The position numbers were made by a program, and so were the translations under genes. A model generated the notes under the pieces. It searched no databases. It had not been told where the DNA came from and saw nothing but the letters and a program-made list of their open reading frames with translations. Below are positions 16,250-24,786 of a stretch of DNA of 40,544 nt, piece by piece (within the stretch, counting starts at the first letter, position 1; each line of letters starts with the position of its first letter). Source of the DNA: JAEZVV01 sp036652035 (GTDB lineage: Bacteria; Pseudomonadota; Gammaproteobacteria; Burkholderiales; Burkholderiaceae_F); assembly GCA_036652035.1 (NCBI GenBank), contig JAVVWR010000022.1:1-40544 (forward strand), given 5' to 3'.

Positions 16250-17026
16250 ATGCGGATCGCGCTGGGAATTGAATACAACGGACTGGCCTTCTACGGTTGG
16301 CAGACGCAGCCGGGCGGGCGCACGGTCCAGGACACGCTGGAAGACGCGCTGGCAGCTTTTGTCGGGCAACGCGTCGCCACCATTTGCGCCGGCCGCACGG
16401 ATTCCGGTGTTCACGCCACTGGCCAGGTAGTTCACCTTGATGCTCCGGTTGACCGATCCTTGACGGCCTGGGTGCGCGGGGTCAATGCCTATCTGCCGGC
16501 GACCGTGGCGGTGCGTTGGGCGCAGGCGGTGGGCGACGATTTCAGTGCGCGCTTTTCGGCCACGGCCCGCAGTTACGAATACTGGTTGCTCAACGATCCG
16601 GTCCGCTCCCCGCTTTACGAAGGCAGGACGGGCTGGGTGTTTCGCCCGCTTGACGTGGCGGCGATGCAGACCGGCGCGCTTCATTTGCTGGGCACTCACG
16701 ATTTCACCTCGTTTCGCGCCGCCGAGTGTCAGGCAGCAACGCCGATCCGCTCGCTCAGCCAGCTCGAGATCGAGGCGCGCGGCCGGCTGGTTCGGGTTCA
16801 GCTCAAGGCCAACGCCTTTCTTCACCACATGGTTCGCAACATCGTGGGGACGCTGGTTTACGTGGGCCTGGAGCGCCAGTCGCCCGAGTGGGTGGGGACG
16901 GTGCTCGCGGCGCGCAGCCGGCAGGTGGCGGCGCCGACCTTTTCGCCGGCCGGGCTGTATCTGACGGGTGTCGAGTACGATCCCGCTTTCGCTTTGCCCG
17001 CTACTGGTGGGTCTCCCTTCGCCTGA
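16250..17026 (+). CDS. truA: tRNA pseudouridine(38-40) synthase
   Basis: TruA modifies U38-U40 in the anticodon arm of many tRNAs. The 258-residue protein begins MRIALGIEYNGLAFYGWQTQ and has the catalytic aspartate Asp51 in the AGRTDSGVHATGQVVH motif, then FSARFSATARSYEYWLLN, HDFTSFRAAECQA and the C-terminal HHMVRNIVGTLVYVGLER. Length is normal. A TTG 12 nt upstream is in frame, but the ATG at 16250 gives the standard start. Its stop overlaps the trpF start (TGATG). Co-translation of a tRNA-modification gene with trp genes is the arrangement I know from Burkholderiales. Confidence 0.97.
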   Translation: MRIALGIEYNGLAFYGWQTQPGGRTVQDTLEDALAAFVGQRVATICAGRTDSGVHATGQVVHLDAPVDRSLTAWVRGVNAYLPATVAVRWAQAVGDDFSARFSATARSYEYWLLNDPVRSPLYEGRTGWVFRPLDVAAMQTGALHLLGTHDFTSFRAAECQAATPIRSLSQLEIEARGRLVRVQLKANAFLHHMVRNIVGTLVYVGLERQSPEWVGTVLAARSRQVAAPTFSPAGLYLTGVEYDPAFALPATGGSPFA

Positions 17027-17661
17027 TGCGAACTCGAATCAAGATTTGCGGCCTGACCCGTTCCGATGATGTGGCCGCGGCCGCGGTCGCGGGCGCCGAT
17101 GCCGTCGGATTTGTCTGTTACCTCAAGAGCCCCCGCTTTGTCGGGCCGGAGCGTTTGCCCGAGCTGGCGCGCGCCGTGCCGCCGCTGGTGACGCCGGTGC
17201 TCTTGTTCGTCAACGCGGCGCCGGCTGAGGTTCGTGCGGCGCTGGAACTCGTTCCCCATGCGCTGCTGCAATTCCACGGCGATGAGCCTGAGGTCTGGTG
17301 CGCGCAGTTTCAACGCCCTTGGTTGCGCGCCGTCAGAATGGCCGAAGGGGTCGATTTGCTAGACTGCGAACGCTGTTTTCCCTCGGCAGCGGGGCTTCTG
17401 GCCGATGCTCCCTCGGCCGGGTTTGGCGGCAGTGGCGAGAGTTTTGACTGGTCACGCCTGCCGGTGCGCCGTTCGCGGCCGCTGATTCTGGCCGGCGGAC
17501 TCAACGCTGACAATGTCGGCGCAGCGATCACCCAAGTGCGGCCGTGGGCGGTCGATGTCAGCAGCGGCGTTGAATCCGCGCCCGGCATCAAGGACGCTCG
17601 CCGCATCCATGAATTCATCGCCGCGGTGCGCGCGGCCGACGACACGCAGAGTTCCTCATGA
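17026..17661 (+). CDS. trpF: Phosphoribosylanthranilate isomerase
   Basis: It carries out the Amadori rearrangement that forms CdRP in tryptophan synthesis. The 211-residue TIM-barrel protein has the family start RIKICGLTRSDDV with catalytic Cys8, LQFHGDE at 81-87, the general-acid Asp127 in LLADAPSAGFGGSG, LILAGGLNADNV at 153-164 and AVDVSSGVESAPGIKD at 175-190. It overlaps truA by one base upstream and trpB by four bases downstream (ATGA). No trpC, trpD, trpE or trpG lies nearby, so the trp pathway is split between loci, as is common in betaproteobacteria. Confidence 0.97.
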   Translation: MRTRIKICGLTRSDDVAAAAVAGADAVGFVCYLKSPRFVGPERLPELARAVPPLVTPVLLFVNAAPAEVRAALELVPHALLQFHGDEPEVWCAQFQRPWLRAVRMAEGVDLLDCERCFPSAAGLLADAPSAGFGGSGESFDWSRLPVRRSRPLILAGGLNADNVGAAITQVRPWAVDVSSGVESAPGIKDARRIHEFIAAVRAADDTQSSS

Positions 17662-18908
17662 AGCCTTACGACCTCCCCGACGCGCGTGGCCATTTCGGCC
17701 CCTACGGCGGCACTTTCGTGTCTGAAACGCTGATGCACGCGCTCTCCGAGCTGCGCGAGGCCTACGCGCATTACAGCCGTGACCCGGAGTTCATTGCCGA
17801 GTTCCAGCGCGAGCTCAAGCACTACGTGGGCCGGCCCAGCCCGATCTACCACGCCAAGCGCTGGTCGGACATGCTGGGCGGCGCGCAGATCTACTTGAAG
17901 CGCGAGGACTTGAACCACACCGGCGCGCACAAGGTGAACAACACCATCGGCCAGGCCTTGCTGGCCCGCCGCATGGGCAAGCAGCGCGTGATTGCTGAAA
18001 CCGGCGCCGGTCAGCACGGTGTGGCGAGCGCCACCGTGGCGGCGCGCTACGGCATGGACTGCGTGGTGTACATGGGATCGGAAGACGTGGGCCGGCAGTC
18101 GGCCAACGTCTATCGCATGAAGCTGCTGGGCGCGACGGTGGTGCCAGTGGAGTCGGGCAGCCGCACGCTCAAGGACGCCCTGAACGAGGCCATGCGCGAC
18201 TGGGTCACCAACGTCGAGAACACGTTCTACATCATCGGCACCGTGGCCGGCCCGCATCCCTATCCGATGATGGTGCGTGACTTCAACTCGGTGGTCGGCA
18301 AGGAATGCCTGTGGCAGATGCCCGAGATGCTCGGTCGTCAGCCCGACTATGTGATTGCCTGTGTCGGCGGCGGCAGCAATGCGATGGGCATTTTCTACGA
18401 CTACATCTCGCATGAATCCGTGAAGTTGGTCGGGGTCGAGGCCGCCGGTGACGGGCTCGACACCCAACGCCATTCGGCCAGCCTGCAGCTGGGCAGCCCG
18501 GGCATTCTGCACGGCAACCGCACCTATCTGCTGCAGGACGAAAACGGCCAGATCACCGAGACCCATTCGGTGTCGGCCGGCCTCGATTACCCCGGCGTTG
18601 GCCCCGAACACGCCTGGCTCAAGGACAGCGGCCGCGCTCAATACGTTGGCGCAACCGACGACGAGGCGCTCAAGGCCTTCCATGATCTGTGCCGCATCGA
18701 AGGCATCATTCCCGCGCTCGAGTCCAGCCATGCGATTGCTTACGCGGCTCGCATCGCCCCCACGTTGCCGCGCGATCAGGTTTTGCTGGTCAATCTGTCG
18801 GGCCGGGGTGACAAGGACATCCACACCGTGGCTGAAAAGAGCGGAATGGATTTCTTCTGCCGCGCCTCGTGCCGCGAAGCCCACGTTGCAACCAAGAAGG
18901 TGATCTGA
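17658..18908 (+). CDS. trpB: Tryptophan synthase beta chain
   Basis: The PLP-dependent beta subunit condenses indole and serine to tryptophan. The 416-residue protein has the family start YDLPDARGHFGPYGGTFV, PLP lysine Lys92 in LNHTGAHKVNNTIGQ, the ETGAGQHGVASA loop, and the phosphate-binding VGGGSNAMG segment. It ends LSGRGDKDIHTVAEKSGMDF and then has an extra tail of about 17 residues with two cysteines (FCRASCREAHVATKKVI), longer than the roughly 397-residue standard; the tail may be a lineage feature. Overlaps couple it to trpF (ATGA) and trpA (TGATG), consistent with assembly of the alpha2-beta2 complex. Confidence 0.98.
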   Translation: MKPYDLPDARGHFGPYGGTFVSETLMHALSELREAYAHYSRDPEFIAEFQRELKHYVGRPSPIYHAKRWSDMLGGAQIYLKREDLNHTGAHKVNNTIGQALLARRMGKQRVIAETGAGQHGVASATVAARYGMDCVVYMGSEDVGRQSANVYRMKLLGATVVPVESGSRTLKDALNEAMRDWVTNVENTFYIIGTVAGPHPYPMMVRDFNSVVGKECLWQMPEMLGRQPDYVIACVGGGSNAMGIFYDYISHESVKLVGVEAAGDGLDTQRHSASLQLGSPGILHGNRTYLLQDENGQITETHSVSAGLDYPGVGPEHAWLKDSGRAQYVGATDDEALKAFHDLCRIEGIIPALESSHAIAYAARIAPTLPRDQVLLVNLSGRGDKDIHTVAEKSGMDFFCRASCREAHVATKKVI

Positions 18909-19729
18909 TGTCGCGCATCGCCGCGCGCTTTGCGCAACTCCAGACCGACGGCCGCACCGGCCTGATTCCGTATGTCTGTGCCGGCGACCCGAGCGCCGCT
19001 CTCACCGTGCCTCTGATGCACGCGCTGGCGCGTTCCGGAGCCGATGTGATCGAGCTCGGCGTGCCGTTTTCCGACCCGATGGCGGACGGCCCGGTGATCC
19101 AGCGCGCGACCGAGCGAGCGATTCGCAACGGCGTCGGTCTGCGCCAGGTGCTGGCCATGGTCGAGGAATTCCGCCGTACCGACGCCGACACGCCGGTGGT
19201 CTTGATGGGTTACGCCAACCCGATCGAGCACCTGGGGATCGAGCGCTTTGTGAGCGAAGCCCAGCGGGTTGGAGTCGATGGCGTGCTGGTGGTCGACTAT
19301 CCGCCCGAGGAGTGCGAAGTCTTTGCCGCGCTGATGAAGGCCGCCGGCATCGACCCGATCTTCCTGCTCGCGCCGACCTCGACCGACGAGCGGATTGAAG
19401 CCGTGGCTCGTCACGCGGCCGGTTATCTTTATTACGTGAGCCTCAAGGGCATCACGGGCGCGGCCACACTGGATGTCGCCAGCGTGGCGGCCAAGCTGCC
19501 GCTGATTCAGGCTCACACCACGGTGCCGGTGGGCGTGGGTTTTGGCATCCGTGACGCGGCCAGTGCCTGCGCGGTGGCTCAGGTTGCCGACGCGGTGGTG
19601 ATCGGCAGCCGGCTGATTCAAGAACTCGAAAATAATCCGCACGAGGGCGGCGTGGAAAAAGTGCAGCAACTGCTGCAAGCGATCCGCACCGCGCTCGATG
19701 CGCGAATCAAGATCAAGGAGACCGCATGA
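18908..19729 (+). CDS. trpA: Tryptophan synthase alpha chain
   Basis: TrpA cleaves indole-3-glycerol phosphate and channels indole to TrpB. The 273-residue TIM barrel begins MSRIAARFAQLQ and has catalytic Glu49 and Asp60 in DVIELGVPFSDPMADGPVIQ, followed by GFGIRDAASACAVAQVADAV and VIGSRLIQEL for phosphate binding. The ATG at 18908 overlaps the trpB stop; the frame remains open 39 nt upstream, but that part lies inside trpB and lacks family similarity. Its own stop overlaps the accD start by four bases (ATGA). Confidence 0.97.
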   Translation: MSRIAARFAQLQTDGRTGLIPYVCAGDPSAALTVPLMHALARSGADVIELGVPFSDPMADGPVIQRATERAIRNGVGLRQVLAMVEEFRRTDADTPVVLMGYANPIEHLGIERFVSEAQRVGVDGVLVVDYPPEECEVFAALMKAAGIDPIFLLAPTSTDERIEAVARHAAGYLYYVSLKGITGAATLDVASVAAKLPLIQAHTTVPVGVGFGIRDAASACAVAQVADAVVIGSRLIQELENNPHEGGVEKVQQLLQAIRTALDARIKIKETA

Positions 19730-20598
19730 GTTGGATCGAGAAGATTCTTCCGCCACGCATCAAGCGTGCGGAGGGCAGCTCGCGCAAGAGCATCCCCGAA
19801 GGTGTCTGGACCAAGTGCCCGAGCTGCGAGGCCGTGCTGTACGCCGCCGAGCTCGAACGCAGCCAGAACGTCTGCCCCAAGTGCGGGCACCACATGCGGA
19901 TTCGCGCGCGGGCCCGGCTCGATGGCTTGCTCGACGCCGGCGGCCGCTATGAGATCGGGCAAGAGATCCTGCCGATCGACGCACTCAAGTTCAAAGACAG
20001 CAAGAAATACCCCGATCGCCTGCAGACCGCGATGGCCGATACCGGCGAAACCGATGCACTGATCGTCATCGGCGGCTCGATCCGTTCGCTGCCGGTGGTG
20101 GCGGCGGCGTTCGAGTTCGAATTCATGGGCGGCTCGATGGGTTCGGTGGTGGGTGAACGCTTTGCCCGCGGAGTTCAGGCGGCGCTCGAACAGAAGGTTC
20201 CCTTTGTCTGCTTTACCGCCACCGGCGGCGCGCGCATGCAGGAAGGCCTGTTGTCGCTGATGCAGATGGCCAAGACCACCTCGATGATTGCGCAACTGGC
20301 CCAAGCCAAGCTGCCCTTTATCTCGGTGCTGTGCGACCCGACCATGGGCGGTGTTTCGGCCAGCTTTGCCTTCATGGGCGACGTGGTGATCGCCGAGCCC
20401 AAGGCCTTGATCGGCTTTGCCGGGCCGCGCGTGATCGAGCAGACCGTGCGCGAGACGTTGCCCGAGGGGTTTCAGCGCGCCGAGTTTCTGGTGGGGAAGG
20501 GCGCGGTCGACATGATCGTTGACCGCCGTGAAATGCGCGACGAAATCGCCCAGCTGCTGGCGCTGTTGCTCAAGCAGCCGAGCGACGCGCTGGCCTGA
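19726..20598 (+). CDS. accD: Acetyl-CoA carboxylase carboxyltransferase beta subunit
   Basis: AccD with AccA transfers carboxyl from carboxybiotin to acetyl-CoA, the first committed step of fatty-acid synthesis. The 290-residue protein starts MSWIEKILPPRIK and contains the N-terminal zinc ribbon with Cys31, Cys34, Cys50 and Cys53. The crotonase-like carboxyltransferase domain follows, with FMGGSMGSVVGERF, TGGARMQEGLLSLMQMAKT and PTMGGVSASFA near residues 128-230. It is coupled to trpA by ATGA. A terminator-like hairpin lies 36 nt after its stop, before folC. Confidence 0.98.
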   Translation: MSWIEKILPPRIKRAEGSSRKSIPEGVWTKCPSCEAVLYAAELERSQNVCPKCGHHMRIRARARLDGLLDAGGRYEIGQEILPIDALKFKDSKKYPDRLQTAMADTGETDALIVIGGSIRSLPVVAAAFEFEFMGGSMGSVVGERFARGVQAALEQKVPFVCFTATGGARMQEGLLSLMQMAKTTSMIAQLAQAKLPFISVLCDPTMGGVSASFAFMGDVVIAEPKALIGFAGPRVIEQTVRETLPEGFQRAEFLVGKGAVDMIVDRREMRDEIAQLLALLLKQPSDALA

Positions 20599-20634
20599 GC
20601 GGCGCCCGGTCGTTTCAATCCGTGAACCAATGAG

Positions 20635-20658
20635 CAGCCGCCCACGGGCGGCTGTTTT
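20635..20658 (+). terminator. Intrinsic terminator or attenuator abutting the folC start
   Basis: A perfect 9-bp GC-rich inverted repeat (20635-20643 with 20646-20654; the minimal loop probably opens to four bases) is followed directly by UUUU at 20655-20658. The likely folC start codons are at 20660 and 20663. The 3' arm (GGGCGGC) is the only purine-rich stretch at Shine-Dalgarno distance, so folding would both end transcription and hide the ribosome site. Confidence 0.6.
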
Positions 20659-20659
20659 G

Positions 20660-21958
20660 ATGATGCAAGAACTCAAAACGCTAGACGCCTGGCTGGCGCA
20701 TATCGAAAGCCTGCACGCCAAGCCGATCGACATGGGATTGGCGCGGATGCACGAGCTGGTCAAGCGGCTCGACATCCGGTTCGAATGCCCGGTCTTCGTG
20801 GTCGGCGGCACCAATGGCAAGGGCTCGACCTGCTCGATGCTCGAGGCGATCCTGCGCTCGGCCGGCTACCGCGTCGGCCTGCACACCTCGCCGCACCTGC
20901 TGCGGTTCAACGAGCGCGCTCGCCTTGATGGCGCGCAAGCGAGCGATGAGCAGCTGATCGAGCAGTTCGCGGCGGTGGAAGCCGCGCGCGGCGACATCAC
21001 GCTCTCCTACTTCGAATTCACCGCGCTGGCGATCCTGCGCTTGTTCCAGACCGCCCGGCTCGATGCCGTGGTGCTCGAGATCGGCCTGGGCGGGCGGCTC
21101 GACGCGATCAACGTGATCGACGCTGACGTTGCCATCATCACCTCGGTCGACCTCGATCACGTCGACTACCTCGGTCATACGCGCGAGGCGATCGGGCTCG
21201 AGAAGGCCCATATCTACCGCACCGGCCGCCCGGCGATCTGCGCTGACCCCCAGCCGCCGCAGTCGTTGATTGATTACGCGCGAGAGGTCGACGCCGACCT
21301 CTGGCTGTTCGGCCGCGACTTCAACTATTCGGGTGACAAGCAGCAGTGGGCTTACGGTGGCCGCTCGCAGCGGCGCGCGGCCCTGCCTTACCCGGCGCTG
21401 CGCGGCGCCAACCAGTTGCTCAACGCTGCGGGCGCCATTGCCGCGCTCGAGGCGATCGGAGCGCGCCTGCCGGTTTCGCAAGCGGCAGTGCGCGAAGGCC
21501 TGCTGCGAGTCGAGATTCCCGGCCGGTTTCAGATCCTTCCCGGCCAGCCGGCGATCATTCTGGATGTCGCCCACAACCCGCACGCGGCGGCCGTTCTCGC
21601 GCAAAACCTTGATGCGATGGCTTATCACCCCAGCACCCATGCTGTTTTCGGCATGCTGGCCGACAAGGACATCGCCGCCGTGGTGGGCAAGATCGGTGCC
21701 CGGGTCGATCACTGGCATGTCGCCAGTCTGCCGGGTCCGCGCGGCACCAGCGCCAGCCAGCTGAGCGAGATTCTGCGCGCGGCGGGGGTTTCGCCGGCTG
21801 CGATCACTTCCTACGCCGATGTCGAATCCGCTCTGGTGGCGGCGCAAGTCGCAGTCGAGCCCGCTGATAGAATCGTGGTCTTCGGATCATTCCTCACCGT
21901 GGCCGCTGCCATGCAGGCGCTTGCCCTGCAACGCGCGCAGCGGCGCGATCAGACTTGA
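20660..21958 (+). CDS. folC: Bifunctional folylpolyglutamate synthase/dihydrofolate synthase
   Basis: FolC adds glutamate to dihydropteroate and to reduced folates. The 432-residue reading has the ATP-binding loop GTNGKGS at 50-56, HTSPHLLRFNERARLDG at about 75-91, GLGGRLDAINVIDADVAIIT, and the C-terminal ligase domain with ILDVAHNPHAA. Length matches the family (420-440). In-frame starts at 20630 (ATG), 20660 and 20663 are all possible. I prefer 20660 or 20663 because the 20630 start would place a stable terminator hairpin inside the first codons. The gene follows accD and precedes dedD, the usual accD-folC-dedD-cvpA-purF run of gamma- and betaproteobacteria. Confidence 0.95.
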   Translation: MMQELKTLDAWLAHIESLHAKPIDMGLARMHELVKRLDIRFECPVFVVGGTNGKGSTCSMLEAILRSAGYRVGLHTSPHLLRFNERARLDGAQASDEQLIEQFAAVEAARGDITLSYFEFTALAILRLFQTARLDAVVLEIGLGGRLDAINVIDADVAIITSVDLDHVDYLGHTREAIGLEKAHIYRTGRPAICADPQPPQSLIDYAREVDADLWLFGRDFNYSGDKQQWAYGGRSQRRAALPYPALRGANQLLNAAGAIAALEAIGARLPVSQAAVREGLLRVEIPGRFQILPGQPAIILDVAHNPHAAAVLAQNLDAMAYHPSTHAVFGMLADKDIAAVVGKIGARVDHWHVASLPGPRGTSASQLSEILRAAGVSPAAITSYADVESALVAAQVAVEPADRIVVFGSFLTVAAAMQALALQRAQRRDQT

Positions 21959-21972
21959 AGGCGGGAGCATCA

Positions 21973-22635
21973 ATGGGGTTGGCTTTCTGGCGTCGGAACA
22001 AGAGCGTGGCCGACGCTGCTGCGGCAGCCCCCGGCGACGATGACGAGCGCCCGGATCCGGCCGCTGCGGCCCGCGTCAAGGCGCGGCGCCGGCTGATCGG
22101 TGCCGCGGCCTTGTTGTTGGCGGTGGTGATCGTCGCGCCACTGCTGCTCGACTCCGAACCCAAGGCCGTTCCCGACAACATTCCGATTGAAATTCCGTCG
22201 GAAAAGACGCGCTTCAATCCCAAGCTGGCTTTGCCGCCAGTGCCTGCGGCCGAGAGCGTTGCGCTGGCGCCGCCGCCGGATCAGTCGCCCTCGGAAGCCA
22301 AGGCCGAAGCCGCGGTGGCTGCCAAGTCCGAGTCCAAGAAAATCGTCGAAAAGCCGCTGGAGAAATTGACCGAGAAATCGGTTGATAAGCCCGTCACCAA
22401 ACCGCCTCGTTTTGTGGTGCAGGTGTCGGCCTCGGCCAACGAATCGTCGGCGCGGGAACTGGCCGATAAGCTCAAGAAGAGTGGCCTGGCGAGCTATGTC
22501 GAGAAGATCGAACTCAAAGATGGCACTCGCTGGCGCGTTCGGCTTGGGCCCTATCCGTCGCGCGAGGCGGCCGATGCGGCACGGGCCAAGCTGGGTCTGT
22601 TGGGCGTCAGAAGCTCCAACGTGATCGCGCTCTGA
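21973..22635 (+). CDS. dedD: SPOR-domain cell-division protein DedD-like
   Basis: This 220-residue bitopic inner-membrane protein has a short basic cytoplasmic N-terminus, a membrane segment at about 40-59 (LIGAAALLLAVVIVAPLLL), a Pro/Ala/Lys-rich periplasmic linker, and a C-terminal SPOR domain from about residue 138 (FVVQVSASANESSARELADK, then WRVRLGPYPSREAADAA). SPOR domains bind glycan strands stripped of stem peptides at division septa, and DedD supports septal peptidoglycan synthesis. The ATG at 21973 has GGGAG upstream and lies 14 nt after the folC stop. Position between folC and cvpA supports the DedD assignment. Confidence 0.9.
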   Translation: MGLAFWRRNKSVADAAAAAPGDDDERPDPAAAARVKARRRLIGAAALLLAVVIVAPLLLDSEPKAVPDNIPIEIPSEKTRFNPKLALPPVPAAESVALAPPPDQSPSEAKAEAAVAAKSESKKIVEKPLEKLTEKSVDKPVTKPPRFVVQVSASANESSARELADKLKKSGLASYVEKIELKDGTRWRVRLGPYPSREAADAARAKLGLLGVRSSNVIAL

Positions 22636-22636
22636 C

Positions 22637-23131
22637 GTGAACGAAATTGACTGGTTCATCGTGGGCCTGGTGGCCCTGTCAACGCTAGTCGGCCTGGGGC
22701 GCGGCATGGTGCGCGAATTGCTCGCGTTGGCGGGCTGGGCGGTGGCGGTGTTCCTGGCCCTTCATTTCGCAGCGCCGGTGGGCGAGTGGTTGCCAATCGA
22801 GTCGCTCGGGCCGCTGGTGCGAACCCTGATCGCGGCTGTGCTGATCGTGATGGCCAGCCTGCTCGGCGCGGCCGTGGTGGGCGCCCTGCTGCGATCCCTG
22901 ATGGTCGCCGCCAAGCTGTCGATGGAAGATCGCGTCCTTGGCGGAGTTTTCGGATTGGTGCGCGGCGTCGTTGTGATCGCCGCGCTCGTTTTTTTTGCAG
23001 GGCTCAGCAGCGCGCCCGCGCAAGGCTGGTGGCATGACTCGATCGTGTTGCCCCGGGTGGAGGCTGGTGTCCAGTGGATCCTGCCCTGGCTGCCCGAGCC
23101 GATCGCGCGGTTGCAATCCCGCGGCGCCTGA
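22637..23131 (+). CDS. cvpA: CvpA-family membrane protein
   Basis: This 164-residue protein has four hydrophobic segments, beginning EIDWFIVGLVALSTLVGLGRG and MVRELLALAGWAVAVFLAL, the family hallmark. CvpA was named for a requirement in colicin V production in E. coli; its molecular role is still unclear, with links to envelope and bile-salt stress. The start is GTG at 22637, one base after the dedD stop, and the reading agrees with the family N-terminus. It lies directly upstream of purF, as in E. coli. Confidence 0.92.
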   Translation: MNEIDWFIVGLVALSTLVGLGRGMVRELLALAGWAVAVFLALHFAAPVGEWLPIESLGPLVRTLIAAVLIVMASLLGAAVVGALLRSLMVAAKLSMEDRVLGGVFGLVRGVVVIAALVFFAGLSSAPAQGWWHDSIVLPRVEAGVQWILPWLPEPIARLQSRGA

Positions 23132-23152
23132 GCTTCAAACTGGAGAAACCCT

Positions 23153-24676
23153 ATGTGCGGCATCGTAGGCCTGGCTTCGACCGGCCCCGTCAATCAGCTT
23201 CTTTACGACGCCCTTCTGCTGTTGCAGCACCGCGGTCAGGATGCCGCCGGCATCGCGACGGCCAATGGCCGGACCTTCCACATGCATAAGGCGATGGGCC
23301 TGGTGCGTGACGTGTTTCGCACCCGCAACATGCGGTCCTTGCCGGGCAATAGCGGCATCGGCCAGGTGCGTTACCCGACGCAAGGCTCGGCGACCAACAT
23401 GGAAGAGGCGCAGCCCTTCTATGTCAACGCGCCCTTCGGCCTGATCCTGGTCCACAACGGCAATCTCACCAATGCGCCGGCGCTCAAGGAAGAGTTGTTC
23501 CGCATCGACCGCCGCCACATCAACACCAATTCCGATTCCGAGGTCTTGCTCAACGTGCTGGCGCACGAGCTGCAACTGGCCGCCGCCGGCGGCACCCTGG
23601 ACGGGGCGGCGATCTTCCGCGCCGTCGCCGGCGTGCATCGTCGTGTGCGCGGTTCGTATTCGGTGGTGGCGCAGATCGCCGGTTACGGCATGCTGGCCTT
23701 CCGCGATCCCTTTGGCATCCGGCCGCTGTGCCTGGGCATGAACGAGACGGCCGCTGGCACCGATTATCTGGTGGCATCGGAATCGGTGGCGCTTGAAGGT
23801 CTGGGTTTCCGCTTCGTGCGCGATGTCGAACCGGGCGAGGCGATCTTTGTTGACCTCGAAGGCCGTTTTGCGAGTCGTCAATGTGCCGAGAAATCGACGC
23901 TCAATCCCTGCGCTTTCGAGTTCGTTTACCTGGCTCGTCCCGACTCGATCATCGACGGCGTGTCGGTCTACGACGCCCGCTTGCGTCTGGGCGAGTACCT
24001 CGCTGAGCAAGTCCAGGCCCAGATTCCAGTTGACGATATCGACGTCGTGATCCCGATTCCGGATTCGGCCCGGCCGGCGGCGATGCAGCTCGCGCGCAAG
24101 CTCGGTCTGGAGTACCGCGAGGGCTTCATCAAGAACCGCTACGTCGGTCGCACCTTCATCATGCCGGGGCAGGCGGTGCGCAAGAAAACAGTGCGCCAGA
24201 AGTTGAACGCGATGGGTGTCGAGTTCAAGGGCAAGAACGTGCTGCTGGTCGACGACTCGATCGTGCGCGGCACCACGATTTCGGAGATCGTCCGCATGGC
24301 GCGCGACGCGGGCGCCAACAGGGTCTACGTGGCCTCGGCCGCGCCCCCGGTACGCTTTCCCAATGTCTACGGCATCGACATGCCGACCTCGGCCGAGTTG
24401 ATCGCCGGCAACGGCCGTTCGATCGAGGCGATTCGCCAGGAGATCGGCGCTGACGCTCTGATCTACCAGCGGGTTGAAGACCTCAAAGCGGCCTTGCGCG
24501 ACATGAACCCGGCGATCGAGCGCTTCGAAGCCTCCTGTTTCGACGGCGACTACGTCACGGGCGACATCACGCCGGAGTACCTGGCGCGGATCGAGTCCGA
24601 GCGCAAGCATTCGGATGCACCTGACGATATGCAGCGCTCGCAGCTGGCGCTGGGGATCGAATCCGCCGAAGCCTGA
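23153..24676 (+). CDS. purF: Amidophosphoribosyltransferase
   Basis: PurF transfers glutamine ammonia to PRPP, the first committed step of purine synthesis. The 507-residue protein starts MCGIVGLASTGPVNQLL, with Cys2 becoming the N-terminal nucleophile after Met removal. The glutaminase domain has LQHRGQDAAGI, GQVRYPTQGSATNMEEAQPF and LVHNGNLTN. The phosphoribosyltransferase domain carries the PRPP loop VLLVDDSIVRGTTISEIV near residues 363-380. An AACTGGAGAAACC Shine-Dalgarno region precedes the ATG. A hairpin at 24685-24710 follows the stop by 8 nt. Confidence 0.98.
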   Translation: MCGIVGLASTGPVNQLLYDALLLLQHRGQDAAGIATANGRTFHMHKAMGLVRDVFRTRNMRSLPGNSGIGQVRYPTQGSATNMEEAQPFYVNAPFGLILVHNGNLTNAPALKEELFRIDRRHINTNSDSEVLLNVLAHELQLAAAGGTLDGAAIFRAVAGVHRRVRGSYSVVAQIAGYGMLAFRDPFGIRPLCLGMNETAAGTDYLVASESVALEGLGFRFVRDVEPGEAIFVDLEGRFASRQCAEKSTLNPCAFEFVYLARPDSIIDGVSVYDARLRLGEYLAEQVQAQIPVDDIDVVIPIPDSARPAAMQLARKLGLEYREGFIKNRYVGRTFIMPGQAVRKKTVRQKLNAMGVEFKGKNVLLVDDSIVRGTTISEIVRMARDAGANRVYVASAAPPVRFPNVYGIDMPTSAELIAGNGRSIEAIRQEIGADALIYQRVEDLKAALRDMNPAIERFEASCFDGDYVTGDITPEYLARIESERKHSDAPDDMQRSQLALGIESAEA

Positions 24677-24684
24677 ACTTGACC

Positions 24685-24710
24685 GCATGCTGGGGACACC
24701 CCTAGCATGC
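24685..24710 (+). terminator. Hairpin after purF, possible weak terminator
   Basis: The 7-bp arm GCATGCT (24685-24691) pairs with 24704-24710, and GGGG (24692-24695) pairs with CCCC (24699-24702) around a 3-nt loop with one bulged U. No U-tract follows (AGUUCUUG), so it may be a transcript-stabilising hairpin or weak terminator of purF. It lies just 5' of the SAM-II aptamer. Confidence 0.45.
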
Positions 24711-24715
24711 AGTTC

Positions 24716-24770
24716 TTGCGCCGATTTGCACTCTGCTTGCGGGCGCGTAACAAATGCGGCTAAAGCGAGT
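24716..24770 (+). ncRNA. SAM-II riboswitch aptamer controlling metZ
   Basis: The region matches the SAM-II H-type pseudoknot. P1 is UGCGCC (24717-24722) with GGCGCG (24742-24747), six pairs with one wobble. The loop starts GAUUU (24723-24727) as in the crystallised metX example that I recall. The pseudoknot stem P2 forms between UUGCG (24737-24741) and UGCGG (24755-24759). The conserved ACAAAUG (24750-24756) and GCUAAA (24759-24764) strings follow, and ACUC (24730-24733) can pair with GAGU (24767-24770). SAM-II binds S-adenosylmethionine and turns off methionine genes. It lies 43 nt before metZ, with a terminator between. The fit rests on manual comparison with a remembered reference and not on a covariance-model search. 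Confidence 0.88.
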
Positions 24771-24786
24771 TCAAGCGCATGCTTGC

